From Cytospora piceicola (taxonomy: Eukaryota > Ascomycota > Sordariomycetes > Diaporthales > Cytosporaceae), in contig JALQBC010000038.1 of the NCBI GenBank assembly GCA_023375675.1, positions 186,001 to 250,000 on the forward strand: a DNA stretch of 64,000 bases. Direction: 5' to 3'. This document shows, piece by piece, positions 35,616-46,676 of this stretch; positions within the stretch are counted from its first letter, which is position 1, and each line of letters opens with the position of its first letter. The notes under the pieces are model-generated. The model saw nothing but the letters and a program-made list of their open reading frames with translations. It did no database searches and was not told where the DNA came from. A program made the translations under genes and the position numbers.

Positions 35616-37709
35616 TTAGGGCAAAGGCTTAGTCCTTGTTGAATGACGCGCATCGGTGTCACTGTTTGGCAACTCCGGATTTAGGTGTGCTGGTGCATCA
35701 GAAGGCTCAGTTTCGGCCCTCGTCACTGCAACCTGGTTCCGTCTCCTATACGGGCGCTTCTTCCTGACGGGCGGCGATACATGCCCGTTGGCCTCAGAAC
35801 TCCCACTTGGTTGAACCCCTTGCTCTTGACTGTGGAGCCATCGCATCGCACTGAGCCAAGCCTCATTGTTCTGGACGCGTTCTGGCAGGTGTTCTTCCCA
35901 CGCATCAGGATCCTCATTCAGTCTCTGCTCTCTCATCCGCTGCGCAGCCTTGCCGAAGTTCGCTTTTCGTCCCCCACGAGCTTTGATCTCTTCCTCTTTC
36001 TTTCTATACCACTCGTCCGAATGTGGCCGCGTCCAGTGAGTACGAGGATCTATATCTGCATAGTAGACGTCCTGTCGTTTTTTGGGTTCATGTTCTGGAG
36101 GTTTCTCGATGCCTGGCGGGGGCTCTGAGGATGCTTCCTGTCCGTAAATGAGCCTGTCTAACGCCGAGACGTCGATCGTCTCTGCCAGCTGACGTCGCTG
36201 TTTCTCTAGCGGTGGAGTCCGTGTGATGAATTTTAGCCCTGAATATGGAGACTTTGCAATTTTCTCACGTTTCTTAGAGTTCGTGGGGATGGGCCCGGTT
36301 GGTGCTGCTGGTGCTGCTGCGGTTGGTGCGCGCCATTGCTTCTTCTCGAGAGACGTGATGCGAGTATTTGTGGCACCCCGGTTGGTATGGCTCAACTCGC
36401 GGAGCTCGCTGAGTAGCCCTGCAGAACCGGGTCTCTGCCCGTTTCTGATGCTTTCGGCTTTTATTGGAGAGAGAACAGCTTTCAGACCAGATGCAGTGCC
36501 ATTGACTGATGCATGGCCCGTATCCTGCGAAGAACTGCGACCAGGGGCCTTTTCATTATCTCTTCCCAACAAGAGAGAGAAACCAGCGTAAGAATTTGGC
36601 AACGATGAGTCACGATCTCGTCCGTTCAAGACACTGGGGTTACCGTAGGGAGCGGATATTTCCCTAGTAGGCAGAATTGGCCTTGCGAACTTTGGGCTGA
36701 CAACGTCATTTTTGGGTGATGATAATCGCTGCCTCTTCCTCGAGGGTGTCTCTGGAGGTATCGATGAGGCATGGGAGCCGTTGGTGATTATGCGATTTAC
36801 CGGAGAAGGGCTGGTTCCATTTGTTTTCGCTCCATTGGTTTTCGGAGGGGGCAGGACGAAGGACCTAGCTGCAGACTTCCTTGCTGTCACCTTTGAATCT
36901 AATTGCTTTCGACCTTGTACAGATGGAGCTTCTGGGATGCGACCAGCCTTCTGTACGGAATCTGTGCGGGGTTGGATGTCCAGGGTTTTGAGTGGCTTTG
37001 CTGGCTTTTGAGAAACAGGGTTGACATGGAAAGAGCATGCAGGAAAGCCACCTGAGGTGTTCTCCTGGCAGCCTGGAACTAGGCATTTTGTCACCGCAGA
37101 GCTGTCGGCCGCGGTCGATAAGAACGGGTTACTTGAAGGACCGAACATGGTGGTGGCTGGGTTGTTGGGAAGAAAAGACATTGTGTTAGTTCGGTTTTGT
37201 GAGGAAGTGTATGTCCGAATCCCATTGTTCCTGTCGACACACTGAACACAAACGAAGCTATGCGAAGTCAGTCAATTGCTCAATGGGTATGGGCAAATCT
37301 AGCTGTTGGGATATGATCAAAAATGAAGCGAGGTATTGCGCGATGATAAAAGTGTGGTGATGACAGATTTGATTCTCAACGGTGGGTGGGCTAGGTACTC
37401 AGCAGGGGTACCTAGGTAGTGTTGTGGTGTGTGGTGTGGTGTGCAATTTGTGGGCGCCGTCGTCGAGATGAATAATCAAAAGGTTTGTTGGGTGGCTATT
37501 CTCTCTTCTCTCTCTCTCGCGCGCACTGGGGATAGAACTTACGTTGATGGATCCCGTGGAATCGGTCTTAGACAGGCGAGATGATAGTGTTTCCCGCATC
37601 GGAGGCATGGAATGATCTTCTTGTCGAACAACTCAGGACCGCGGCACGTCCTGCATCGGGGTTTTGAGACCGCGGTGGCAGGCACGACGCGCTGGCTTGT
37701 GCTGGCCAT
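35616..37709 (-). CDS. PHD-type zinc-finger protein with disordered body (602 aa)
   Basis: Exons 37709-37543 and 37257-35616, separated by a 285-nt intron (GTAAGT...CTGAC...CATAG). Only after splicing is the finger complete: CRTC, then CLRC, HYHLAC and, across the junction, FVCVQC, giving a C4HC3 arrangement at residues ~19-60. A second CxxxxC/CxxH-like cluster (KCLVPGCQENTSGGFPACSF) follows in exon 2. The middle is Ser/Pro/Arg-rich and disordered. Near the C-terminus is a conserved-looking stretch, VYYADIDPRTHWTRPHSDEW then YRKKEEEIKARGGRKANFGK, followed by a basic RKKRPYRRR patch. PHD fingers usually read histone tails, so a chromatin role is likely; I do not recognise the orthologue. An upstream in-frame ATG (37751) would add 14 residues. 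Confidence 0.8.
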
Positions 37710-39310
37710 GGCTTCGATTAGCAATCCAATTGACAATGAGTAGCAGCGCACATGACCACCAAGAACGACAAAAAGAAAACGTATAAAAAAAGATTAAGGT
37801 ACGCAGGTGTCTCAGATCTTTTCAGTCTTGAAGTAGTCGTCACCCTGCGGCGCTGCAGCGGCTTCGTCGATTGCGTCCGTCACTCGTGGAGAAAACGGGT
37901 GTTGTGGATGAAGGAAGGTTGGTTGTATACGCGCAGCCTTTGGCCCGGCCTCATGGAAGCAGTGGAAGGATAGGCTCCGATAAGGCGTAAAACGGGTTGA
38001 TGTACCATCGACCCTCCGTGTCGAAACAACAACAAAGCGGGGAGCTCAAGCTTTGAAGTAACAACCAGCCTGAGGAGTGGCCAGGCAGGAAAAGCACAGA
38101 GCAAAACCAAGCAGGCGGCGGTGGGAGGGTGTGAAGGTTGTTGGGGTGAACAACATTCGCGGACGCAATCGAACGAAACCAGAAGAGCCAAAACAGTCCG
38201 ACCTTTTACCAGTGAACATCATTGACAAGTCCTGCGTAGAGATAGGACTGAGGAAATTATATGCCATAGAGAGCACTCGAGGCAAGACGTGGGACAATGA
38301 AGACTATCCATCCCATCATGGACCAATCCTCAGGAAAGGCGGCTTGGAATAAGAATAGAACAGACAATAAGAAGAAGCTTGATACATACCGTTGAAGAAG
38401 ACGAAAGCAAGCACTTGGGGTGTACTGTGACTTGAATATAATGTAGGTAGGTGTATAGAGTCAATGCCTTTGTGTCAAGGTCCTACCTACTGTATATGGG
38501 TAGGTGGATAGGCAGGTAGGTATAGGTAGGTATTACAGTGGATTGCCCAGGTCATTCGAGTATGCGGAATCAACCATGATGACTAGTATGTAAATCCTGA
38601 AAGGTGAATATGAGTTGTTGGGGCTGCGGGTATTTGAGGAGTACTAGGCGGCATTCGAGAGAGACCACATAAAGCAGAACACTGCACATGTGACCCTGAT
38701 ACTCGGCTGATAATGGCAGTATCCAAATCAAAACCTGCAAACCCTGAGGCCGAAGTTGAGAAACAAGCGAGAGTAGTCGTCCAATGTGATTTCGATGCCT
38801 GCTTGGTTGAGAGAACGAAGGTCTGAGATGTCTGAGATCCAAAAGAGAAAGCCAATGCTTTGCCATTAAATTGTCAGTCGGCCCCAGCCCTGCGCAATAG
38901 CCACCCACACGCCTTCGCCTTCTGCCCCTCATCACCGCCCGATGTGACCGTTAGCTACTTTAGGCTTAGCGCGGGTGGGGGAGGTGTGGGCGTTTGGTCG
39001 CGACAATTATTATAGGGAGAGCCTCTGGAGTAGACTGACTGACTGACTGACTGCCCAGGTGACTACGTACTAAAGTAAGTAAGTACGTATGCCGCGTTGC
39101 GCGCCCCGGGACCGTGAAGTGGCTTCTCTTTATTTACCTTCGCACAGTACAGTACGGTACTTGATAATCATACCAGTACAGCACAATAAGAGGTTCAACA
39201 TCGTCTGCCTAGTTTCCCCTTCCCATCTCAATCCAACATACCTAGGTATCCCTTGACTCTCCTATGGGCTGCGAGTCAGCGTGTTCGCGCAAGTCAGGTA
39301 CCTTCCCGCC
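37710..39310. other. divergent intergenic region between the PHD gene and CEX1
   Basis: About 1.6 kb. It contains AGGTAGGT-type repeats at about 38440-38540, a (GACT)n run at 39033-39053, and a TACCTAGGTA palindrome at 39239-39248, only ~65 bp before the CEX1 start. A 103-codon minus frame at 38191-37880 is probably leader of the PHD gene. Confidence 0.6.
39033..39053. repeat. (GACT)n tetranucleotide repeat
   Basis: About five uninterrupted GACT units in intergenic DNA. Confidence 0.85.
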
Positions 39311-41992
39311 ATGGATTTCCTGAAATCCGCCGTCGCGTCTGCAATCGCGAAGGGTCCTGCCTTCCCGTATTCTTTCGGAGACATCGTCGACGTCGACCAG
39401 TCCATATGGACCCTATACAATGGCACCAAGCGGGTACGCACATGAAATCCCCTGCGGAGCGGCGAATCGCGAACACAGCAAACTGACAAAGACTTGCAGG
39501 AGGATGGATCAAACTGTAGCATCTTCTCTTTCGACATCACCACCAATAGATACCAATTACCCCTTGCGAAGAACGCCCTGAAGAAGCTGCGCACACTGCG
39601 ACATCCCGGCGTTATCAAGGTCTTGGACACGGTAGAGGTATTCCTCGGAATCACTTCCTGGAGGCGACGAATGGATGACTGATCGGACGTGCCCCAGACC
39701 GACACATATATCTATATCGCGACCGAACGTATAGTACCCTTGCGATGGCACATCAAGAGGAAGAGCATGAGCCCTGAGACGTTGAAATGGGGCATATACG
39801 GTGTTGCGGTACGCTGAGAAAGGCATCACAACAGTTACGGAGCTCATGGGCTAATGTCTTACCAGCGGACTTTAAAATTCATCAACGATGAAGCCTCCTC
39901 GATCCACGGCAACCTAAGGGTTGGGTCGATATATACATCGGAGAGCGGCGAATGGAAGCTAGGCGGCTTTGAAATCTTGAGCAACGTCAAAGACGATGAC
40001 GCGATTATATATGTATGTCTTTCTAGGAGGCTGTTTGTATATGTACCGAACTAATGTCTCGTGACTACAGACGTACGGGAACATGATCCCCGATTCAGGG
40101 AAATATGCGCCCCCAGAGCTCCGTTCTGGCTGGGACGCCATAAAGCAGAACCCCCACTTCGCCGTGGATTCCTTCAACCTGGGCACATTAATCCTGGAAT
40201 CGTTCAACGGTAACTTTGCCGGTGCGGATCAGGCTGGCCAAACCAAAGGCGTACCCCCGAGCATGCACACGAGCTACAAGCGTCTTGTCAATGCCAATCC
40301 GAAGTCCAGACTCAGCGTGGGCCATTTCCTAGAACAGGGACTTCGTCGTGGCTCGTTCTTCGACACGCCGCTGATCAAGTTGACCGATGGAGTCGACAAC
40401 TTGGGTGTCAAGTCTGCTGAAGAGCGAGAGGCGTTCCTCGAGTGCGTACGCCCAGTCTCGCCAAAACCAAGTGCCTCTTACTGACAGTCTACAGTGACCT
40501 TAATCAGCTTACAGATGACTTCCCTGAAGACTTTTTCAAGATGAAAGTTCTGCCTGAGCTCCTCAAGTCCGTCGAGTTTGGCGGCGGAGGTGCGAAGGCC
40601 TTCGGTGTTGTGATGAAAATTGCAACAAAGCTTTCAAACGACGACTTCGACTCGAAAGTGACACCCGTGGTAATACGACTATTCCAAAATCCCGATAGAG
40701 CTATTCGCGTCTGTCTACTCGACAGCCTACCTATGATGATCGATAGACTATCACAGAAGGTGGTAAACGATAAGATATTCCCGAACCTGGTAGGGGGTTT
40801 CACGGACTTGGCGCCCGTTGTCAGGGAGCAAACCCTGAAGTCTGTTCTCGTAATCATCGGAAAACTGTCTGATCGCACCATCAACGGAGATCTGATAAAG
40901 TGCCTCGCCAAAACCTCCAATGACGAGCAACCTGGTATCCGTACAAATACGACTATCTGCTTAGGCAAGATTGCCAAAAACTTGGGCACATCCTCAAGGA
41001 GCAAGGTCCTCATTGCAGCATTCACACGTTCACTGAGGGATCCTTTCGTCCATGCGAGGAACGCTTCCCTCCTGGCACTCTCCGTCACGGGCGATTGCTT
41101 CAGTGAGGAAGACACCGCACTGAGGATACTCCCTGCGCTCTGTCCTCTACTGATAGACAAGGAGAAGCTAGTCCGGGACCAGGCCCTGAAGACGATGGAC
41201 GTGTACATGCAGAAGATCAAGAAGGCCGTCGACGATATGCCTGATACCGTCCTACCGCCTCCACAGACGAACGACAATGCAGCAGCACCGCGGATGAGCA
41301 CACCACAGCCGACAGAATCTGCGGCTGCGGGCTGGGCGGGCTGGGCCATCTCTTCATTCACCAACAAGGTGTCCGCTGCCGCAGGCGACATCCAGCCGAC
41401 CGCGTCTAATGGCTCGACGCCAGCTCCAGAGGTGAAGCGCCCTGCTCCCATGACCACCACTTCGGCGTCGGCTTCTACGTTGCACCGCCAGGCCATGCGA
41501 TCCCCACAACCTGCTCCTTCGACACCACTATCGAGGGCATCGTCCAGCAACTTTGGGGGCGAGGCCTACTTTGCGGATCCCGAACCAGCAGATGACGACG
41601 ATGATGCCTGGGGCGCCATGGATGACAACGACAACCTCTTCGATGACGCCACAACAGCCACAAACGATTCAATGGCCTCTTCCACGACGTTCACATCCTC
41701 CAAGAAAGAGCCTGCTCGCAACATCAGCAGTAGCGGCAGCGGCAGCGCCAAGCCCTTTGGCGGTGATGATGAGGAGCCAGACTTCGCGGGCTGGCTGGCC
41801 TCACAGCAGAAATCGAAGGTTGGAGGCAAGCCACTGCCCAAGGGGCTGACGAAGTCGACCGCCAAGCCCACCACAACCGCGGCGAAGAAGCCGGTCTCGA
41901 AAGCTGCTGCGAAGCCGGTGGTAGCTAAGAAAATCGACACGAAACCCAAGGAGACGGTGGATGATGCTGATGGGTGGGGTGATGGGTGGTAA
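39311..41992 (+). CDS. CEX1: SCY1-like pseudokinase with HEAT repeats (Cex1 family, 795 aa)
   Basis: Six exons: 39311-39433, 39500-39637, 39698-39808, 39866-40012, 40071-40441, 40495-41992; all five introns are 53-66 nt. The first four junctions are phase 0. In yeast, Cex1 collects tRNA at the nuclear pore; animal SCYL1 acts in Golgi-ER (COPI) traffic. The N-terminal kinase fold is degenerate: the HRD loop reads IHGNLRVG and the DFG site reads LGGFEI, so catalysis is not expected. From ~residue 275 come HEAT repeats, with the family hallmark DDFPEDFFKMKVLPELLKSV and then FGGGGAKAF. The C-terminal ~250 residues are Ala/Pro/Ser-rich, with WGAMDDNDNLF-type acidic motifs and a very C-terminal DDADGWGDGW, as is common in this family. 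The start is the first ATG (MDFLKSAVASAIAKGPAFPY). Confidence 0.93.
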
Positions 41993-42447
41993 GGGGCGGG
42001 TTTGCCATGTGGCACCTGGGTATATCTGTAATGTTTATTTGCATGGTTGCTTTTGGTCATCGGATCCGTGGTCACTGAGCGTCTGGAGCATACATTTGAC
42101 GGAGTTCGGGACCCTAGGCTGGACAGAAGTGGGCAGGCATGCGTAGCCTTGTCACTATTATCGTTAGTTACTGAAATCATCAGGATACCAATATCATTGG
42201 ACATGCACTTTTCAAGGTCACCCGGATGGCATCGATATGAGTAAAATTCAACAGCGATGAACCTTTGCCCTTGAAAAGAACCAACGCCGCCCCCGCCCGC
42301 AGAATGCGATAAATTTCCTGGATCCTGTCAACACAGCAGCACCATAGATACCCATTGGTATAAAGCAAAGCTTGCTGATATCGTCAGATTCAGGAGTTTT
42401 CCAAGACAGCCCCTATAGGTGCTCAACTCTCGGACCGTGAAACCATC

Positions 42448-42484
<37 letters not shown>

Positions 42485-42516
42485 CATTCACAACAAGAAA
42501 CCGCCTCTATCTCCCT
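41993..42516. other. convergent 3' region between CEX1 and LST8
   Basis: A 524-bp gap between two stops. It contains a long TC dinucleotide run (42449-42481) lying just beyond the LST8 stop, within its likely 3' untranslated region. No gene. Confidence 0.7.
42449..42481. repeat. (TC)n microsatellite in the LST8 3' flank
   Basis: About 16 perfect TC units, read as a GA run in the LST8 transcript direction, ending about 36 bp from the LST8 stop codon. Confidence 0.9.
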
Positions 42517-43750
42517 CTATCTCGCCTCCGAGTAATCGTTCAGCGCCACACACACGGCGCCCCTGTGGTGGCCGTTGTACTGCCTGATGATCTGCTGGCT
42601 GTGCAGCTCCCACAGCCTCGCGTAGTGGTCCGAGCACGCCGTGACCAGGTAGGCCGAGTCGGCGCTGAAGGCGCAGTCCCAGACCCACCTCTGGTGGCCC
42701 GTGAGGGTGGCCTCGAGGGGGAAGGGCCGCGGGAGCCCGTTCTCGTCGCTCCGGGCCGCCTCCTCGATGTCGACCTCCCAGATCTTGGCGGTGTGGTCGG
42801 CGGAGCAGGTCGCCAGCTTCTTGACGTCGGGCGAGAGGAGGATCCGCGTGATGTACTCCTTGTGCGCGTTGAAGTGGGTGATGGGCTGGAGCTCGGTGCG
42901 GTCGAAGGTCTGGATCAGGGACCAGACGAAGACGTTGCCCTGGTGGGTTGGGTGGGGCTGTGTTAGCACATGAGGACAGGGGAAAACATCATTGTATCCA
43001 AGGTTCGGGGTACGTGACGCACATTGTTATTGGCAGCGCAGAGCAGGCTCCCGTCGGTCGCCACCGTGACGCTCGACACCGACACGTCCTCCTCGGGTAT
43101 CAGCTCATGGGAGCAGTTGTTCTCGGCAAGGTCCCAGACCCTGACGCTGCCGGAGCGGTCGCAGCTGATGATCTCGCCCTGGTTGGGGTGTATGACGACG
43201 TCGTTGGCGGGGGAGCCGTGGTTGTAGCTGCGCTGGATGGTGCCGGAGCGCGTCTCCCAGATCTTGACGGTGCCGTCCTCGGAGCTCGTCACCATCCACT
43301 TGCCCTCGCAGTGGAAGGCCACGCCCGTGATGTTGCCCGTGTGGCCCTCGAAGGTCAGCAGCGGGTTCGGGTTGGTCGACTTGATGTCGAAGAGCTTGAC
43401 CGTGTGGTGGCCCGCCGCGGCCAGGAAGCGCTTGTCGGGCGAGATGCAAAGGCGGTTGACCTGCGAGTCCGGGTGCTGGATCGTCCGCGAGCAGATGCCG
43501 GAAAGGGCCTCCCAGAACCTGTGAGTGGGGGGCAACGAGGGGCAAAGGTTAGAATAGACCGGAGTCGCGAGGAGTTGGGGAAAGAGTGTAGGTTGCGCGC
43601 GCGGAGTGGATGGCTGGCAGGGAGGGACGTTACCGGATCGTGTGGTCGTAGCCAGCTGTGTGTTCGGAAGAGCAAATTAGTAGTTTTTTTTTCGCTGTGT
43701 GTAGCTTACGGTAGATGCTTTTACTTACCGGTGCAGAGAATGACCGACAT
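42517..43750 (-). CDS. LST8: WD-repeat TOR-complex subunit Lst8 (320 aa)
   Basis: Four exons: 43750-43729, 43655-43634, 43518-43023, 42939-42517. The first two coding exons are only 22 nt each; joined they give MSVILCTAGYDHTIR, then FWEALSGICSRTIQHPDSQ, the recognisable start of Lst8/GbetaL. Seven WD repeats fill the protein, with WD-type ends such as VKLFDI, VKIWET, VRVWDL, VFVWSL, AKIWEV and ARLWEL. Lst8 binds the TOR kinase domain in TORC1 and TORC2. The length fits the family (about 300-325). The third intron (43022-42940) has a GCTAAC branch site. The C-terminus is RGAVCVALNDYSEAR. Both GC content and codon choice are high in the last two exons. Confidence 0.95.
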
Positions 43751-46244
43751 TTTGTCAAGTGCAATCTCTGTCCATCGTGGGCTCGACAACCTTTGGGGAA
43801 TGTGTTGACAATGTAGGAGCAGTTGGGCACCTCGGTCGTTTGAAGCCTCAAGGTTCCGGGTGCGGCCGTCCGTCGTGGGCGTGGGGATGAGGCTCAATTT
43901 AGGTGACCCTAGTGACGTCTCAGTGGGGTACCCCAGCTGCAGGGATTAGCAAGTCAGGCTGGTCTACCTACTTTAGTACTTGGTTAGGTACTTTAAAATC
44001 TAGCACCTATACTCAGTATGATTGAAATACACTTCAAAAACTGCCGATCCCATATACCTTTCCTGTGCTATGTTCACTGTTCTCGATGGCTACTGTATAG
44101 AATTTTGTAGATGTATACAAGTCTACTTCTAGGTCCACCACCACGTACATTAATTTACACGGGATTAGACGACCGCATCATCCACTCACATAATTAGATG
44201 ATTAGAGCATTGGATCGTAAATATACAAAACTGGCTATCGAGTGAATAATGCTTGGTGTTTCCTAACGAATTAACGGATTGGTCATCCTACCCCCTTATT
44301 ACTAAATATACCTAGGTAGCCTTGGAAGCGTCTCTTCAGTAAAACAACTGAGAATGTATAGTAAATAGTAAATAGTGAATAGTTTACCAATGCTTCCAAC
44401 ATCGCATATCTTCGGATTGTTGCAATTGAGCCAATACCAGTACTGGACTGCTTATATTTTTAAAAGCACCGTCTACCCTTACGGCGATTTCTTTGACGCC
44501 CTTCTCACAAACACTTTGATGCCATCCTCGCTGTATCTTCAATACAGGCTACAGTGTGGCTACAAGCTGCCATGACCATGCTATTCCCTCATGGCCGGCA
44601 GGTCTAATTGGATTGCGAAGGAGTGTTTGGTTGGATCCCAGTCAGACTCTTGTCTTGCGTCTTTCCGTAACCGGGGACCAGCGAGGTGACGGGCTTCCAA
44701 GGTTCAATGCTGCTCTGGACACATGTGCGCTGTGTGGTTTTGAGCACAAACAGCTCGACAACACAATCATCTCTGAAGCTCGACTATCTAATCGGTCTTT
44801 TGCGGCTGACGGTAACATGGATATACTAGCCAGGTCTAATTCTGTCCTCCAAGCCGGTCTTTCTGAAAAGGAACATCTGACATGTGTCTTGAGTTGCGAC
44901 GGCTATTTCAAACGTTGACAATCTGAATTGTACATTCTCGGTGTTTTGAATAAGGTTCGGTTTCTACAGTTGGAACTGATTTGAAAACCGATATTGTTTA
45001 CGTGTCGCATGGTCTCTTCTGAGATGCCCCCATGGAGCTTGATTGAGGATCCCACCTGGGCATCGGAGGCATGAAATATCCATGGGATGGATATTACTGC
45101 TGTACGATGTTCAGTTTTTCTTCCGATGGAGTTAGTATTCGCCCTCCCTGGGTAGATCTGTGTGGCTCTTGACATTAGCTCAGTGCTAGAGCAATTTTCC
45201 GTACTCCAGTTCCCATCCGGAAGGCCTTGAAGTACATATGTAGCACAGTAATTACGAATTCTGACGGTCGTCAGAGAGCGGGAGTCAGCCCACTTTGTGC
45301 AACCAATAACATGATGGGAGGAGCGTTGTCTAGACTATTCACCTGCCTGTCTCTATCTGTCACACAAGAGCTCGCGGGATGGTCCTTGACTCCTTGTGGG
45401 GTGGGCCGGATGGCGGCGCAGGAGAACTCCCCCTTTGATGTCGCATCACGCTTCGGATGTATGGCAACCTGCTGCTGTCACAGTGTGGTTACGGGACAAG
45501 AGGGAGGTGGGCCATGTGATGCCCTTCCATGCCGGGTGACTGCGTCGGCTCCAGCCCATTGGGAGCGTCCATGTGGCTGCCCGGCGTTGGAGCAGGTACG
45601 TAGTAATATGCATACTCAAGTACTCAAAGTAGTTACCTGTCGAAGGGGCAACCATCGGCTGTTGCCGTAGTCCGGCAAGAGTGTGTTCCTGCAGCACATT
45701 GTTATCGTCTTGTTTCTGTAAGACAGCATGTGCATGTAGGATGGATGCATATGTGGCGTCTCATTTGGGTCCTCACGATTCCTTCGATCCCCGGTCTTGC
45801 ACATACAAAGGTCCAAGGCACAATGTTCGACTGATTGCAAACCTAATTTGTGTTCCTGAGAAACATGACCATGCCATTATCCTTCGTAGAGTCATAGCTC
45901 GTGTGGCCATGAATACATATCTATGAATCCCTTGTATTTTCTCGAGACCCTGAGCACGTAAGCCATCGACCTGCGTGGCCCCTACCATTCAGCTCCCAAC
46001 CTGGCCCTGATCGTTCCATTAAATAGTGGCAAAGGAAAGAAAATACATGATTCAGTTCCTCCTGGTATCCAAGTACAGGTACGGAAGAATATGTGAGGCC
46101 AGAGCAGCGTATCGAGAAGCGGAAGGGGAGGACCGGGTGTTATAAAGACTTCATCGGCTCCGTAATACCCCTATCCACAACTAAGCAGTTAGCCATGGCA
46201 TTCATAACTTTCCGGAAAAGGCATGATTACCTTCGGAATCACCA
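43751..46244. other. intergenic region, no gene supported
   Basis: About 2.5 kb. The part at 44000-44550 is AT-rich, with one TACCTAGGTA palindrome (44309-44318). Frames at 44556-44918 and 45227-45670 have no motif, compositional bias or splice partner that would support coding. Confidence 0.55.
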
Positions 46245-46676
46245 CTACCTCCGACGTGACGCGGTGTGATGATGCTTTGACGTCTGGGCGGATGAGTTGC
46301 CTGTGCCGCCTCCTGAAGCACCTGGCCATAGCTTCGGATGGGGATGATGAGACGAAGAAGAGGCAGGACCTCGGTTGAAGAATGGGCATTCTGTATTTGG
46401 ACAGCTCATCATCGTCGTGCCAAAGCCTTTGCAGGTAGGACACTCTCTGGGAGCTATGTCAGCAACTGCTTCCATGCCATCCATCCATGTTGGTACTGAT
46501 ACATGTGCTCAGTGCCAGGTTCACGAGCCAGGACTTACTCACGTTCCGGACTTTTGAAACACGTAAACATTCCCCAAACAAGTTGAGCATGTTTTGGGAT
46601 GATACCCAGAAAAGCAGCCGCAGATACAGCCGGCTGGGATCGTTGGTTCATGACCTGCAAAATACTCGTTGGGCAT
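46245..46676 (-). CDS. candidate small cysteine-rich protein with a DnaJ-like CxxCxGxG motif (111 aa)
   Basis: The frame becomes visible only after splicing: exon 1 is 46676-46543, exon 2 is 46446-46245, with a 96-nt intron (GTGAGT donor, CTGAC near the acceptor, CTCCCAG acceptor). The junction is phase 2 and joins VFQKSGT to ECPTCKGFGTTMMSCP. The protein has nine Cys in its first 65 residues, spaced CxCxC, CxxC, CxxC and CxxxxC, with CPTCKGFG matching the DnaJ zinc-centre form CxxCxGxG. After residue ~72 it is Ser/His-rich and disordered, ending HTASRRR. The frame stays open upstream of the chosen ATG for about 200 bases, so another 5' exon is possible. No homologue comes to mind; metal binding is inference from Cys spacing. 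Confidence 0.4.
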
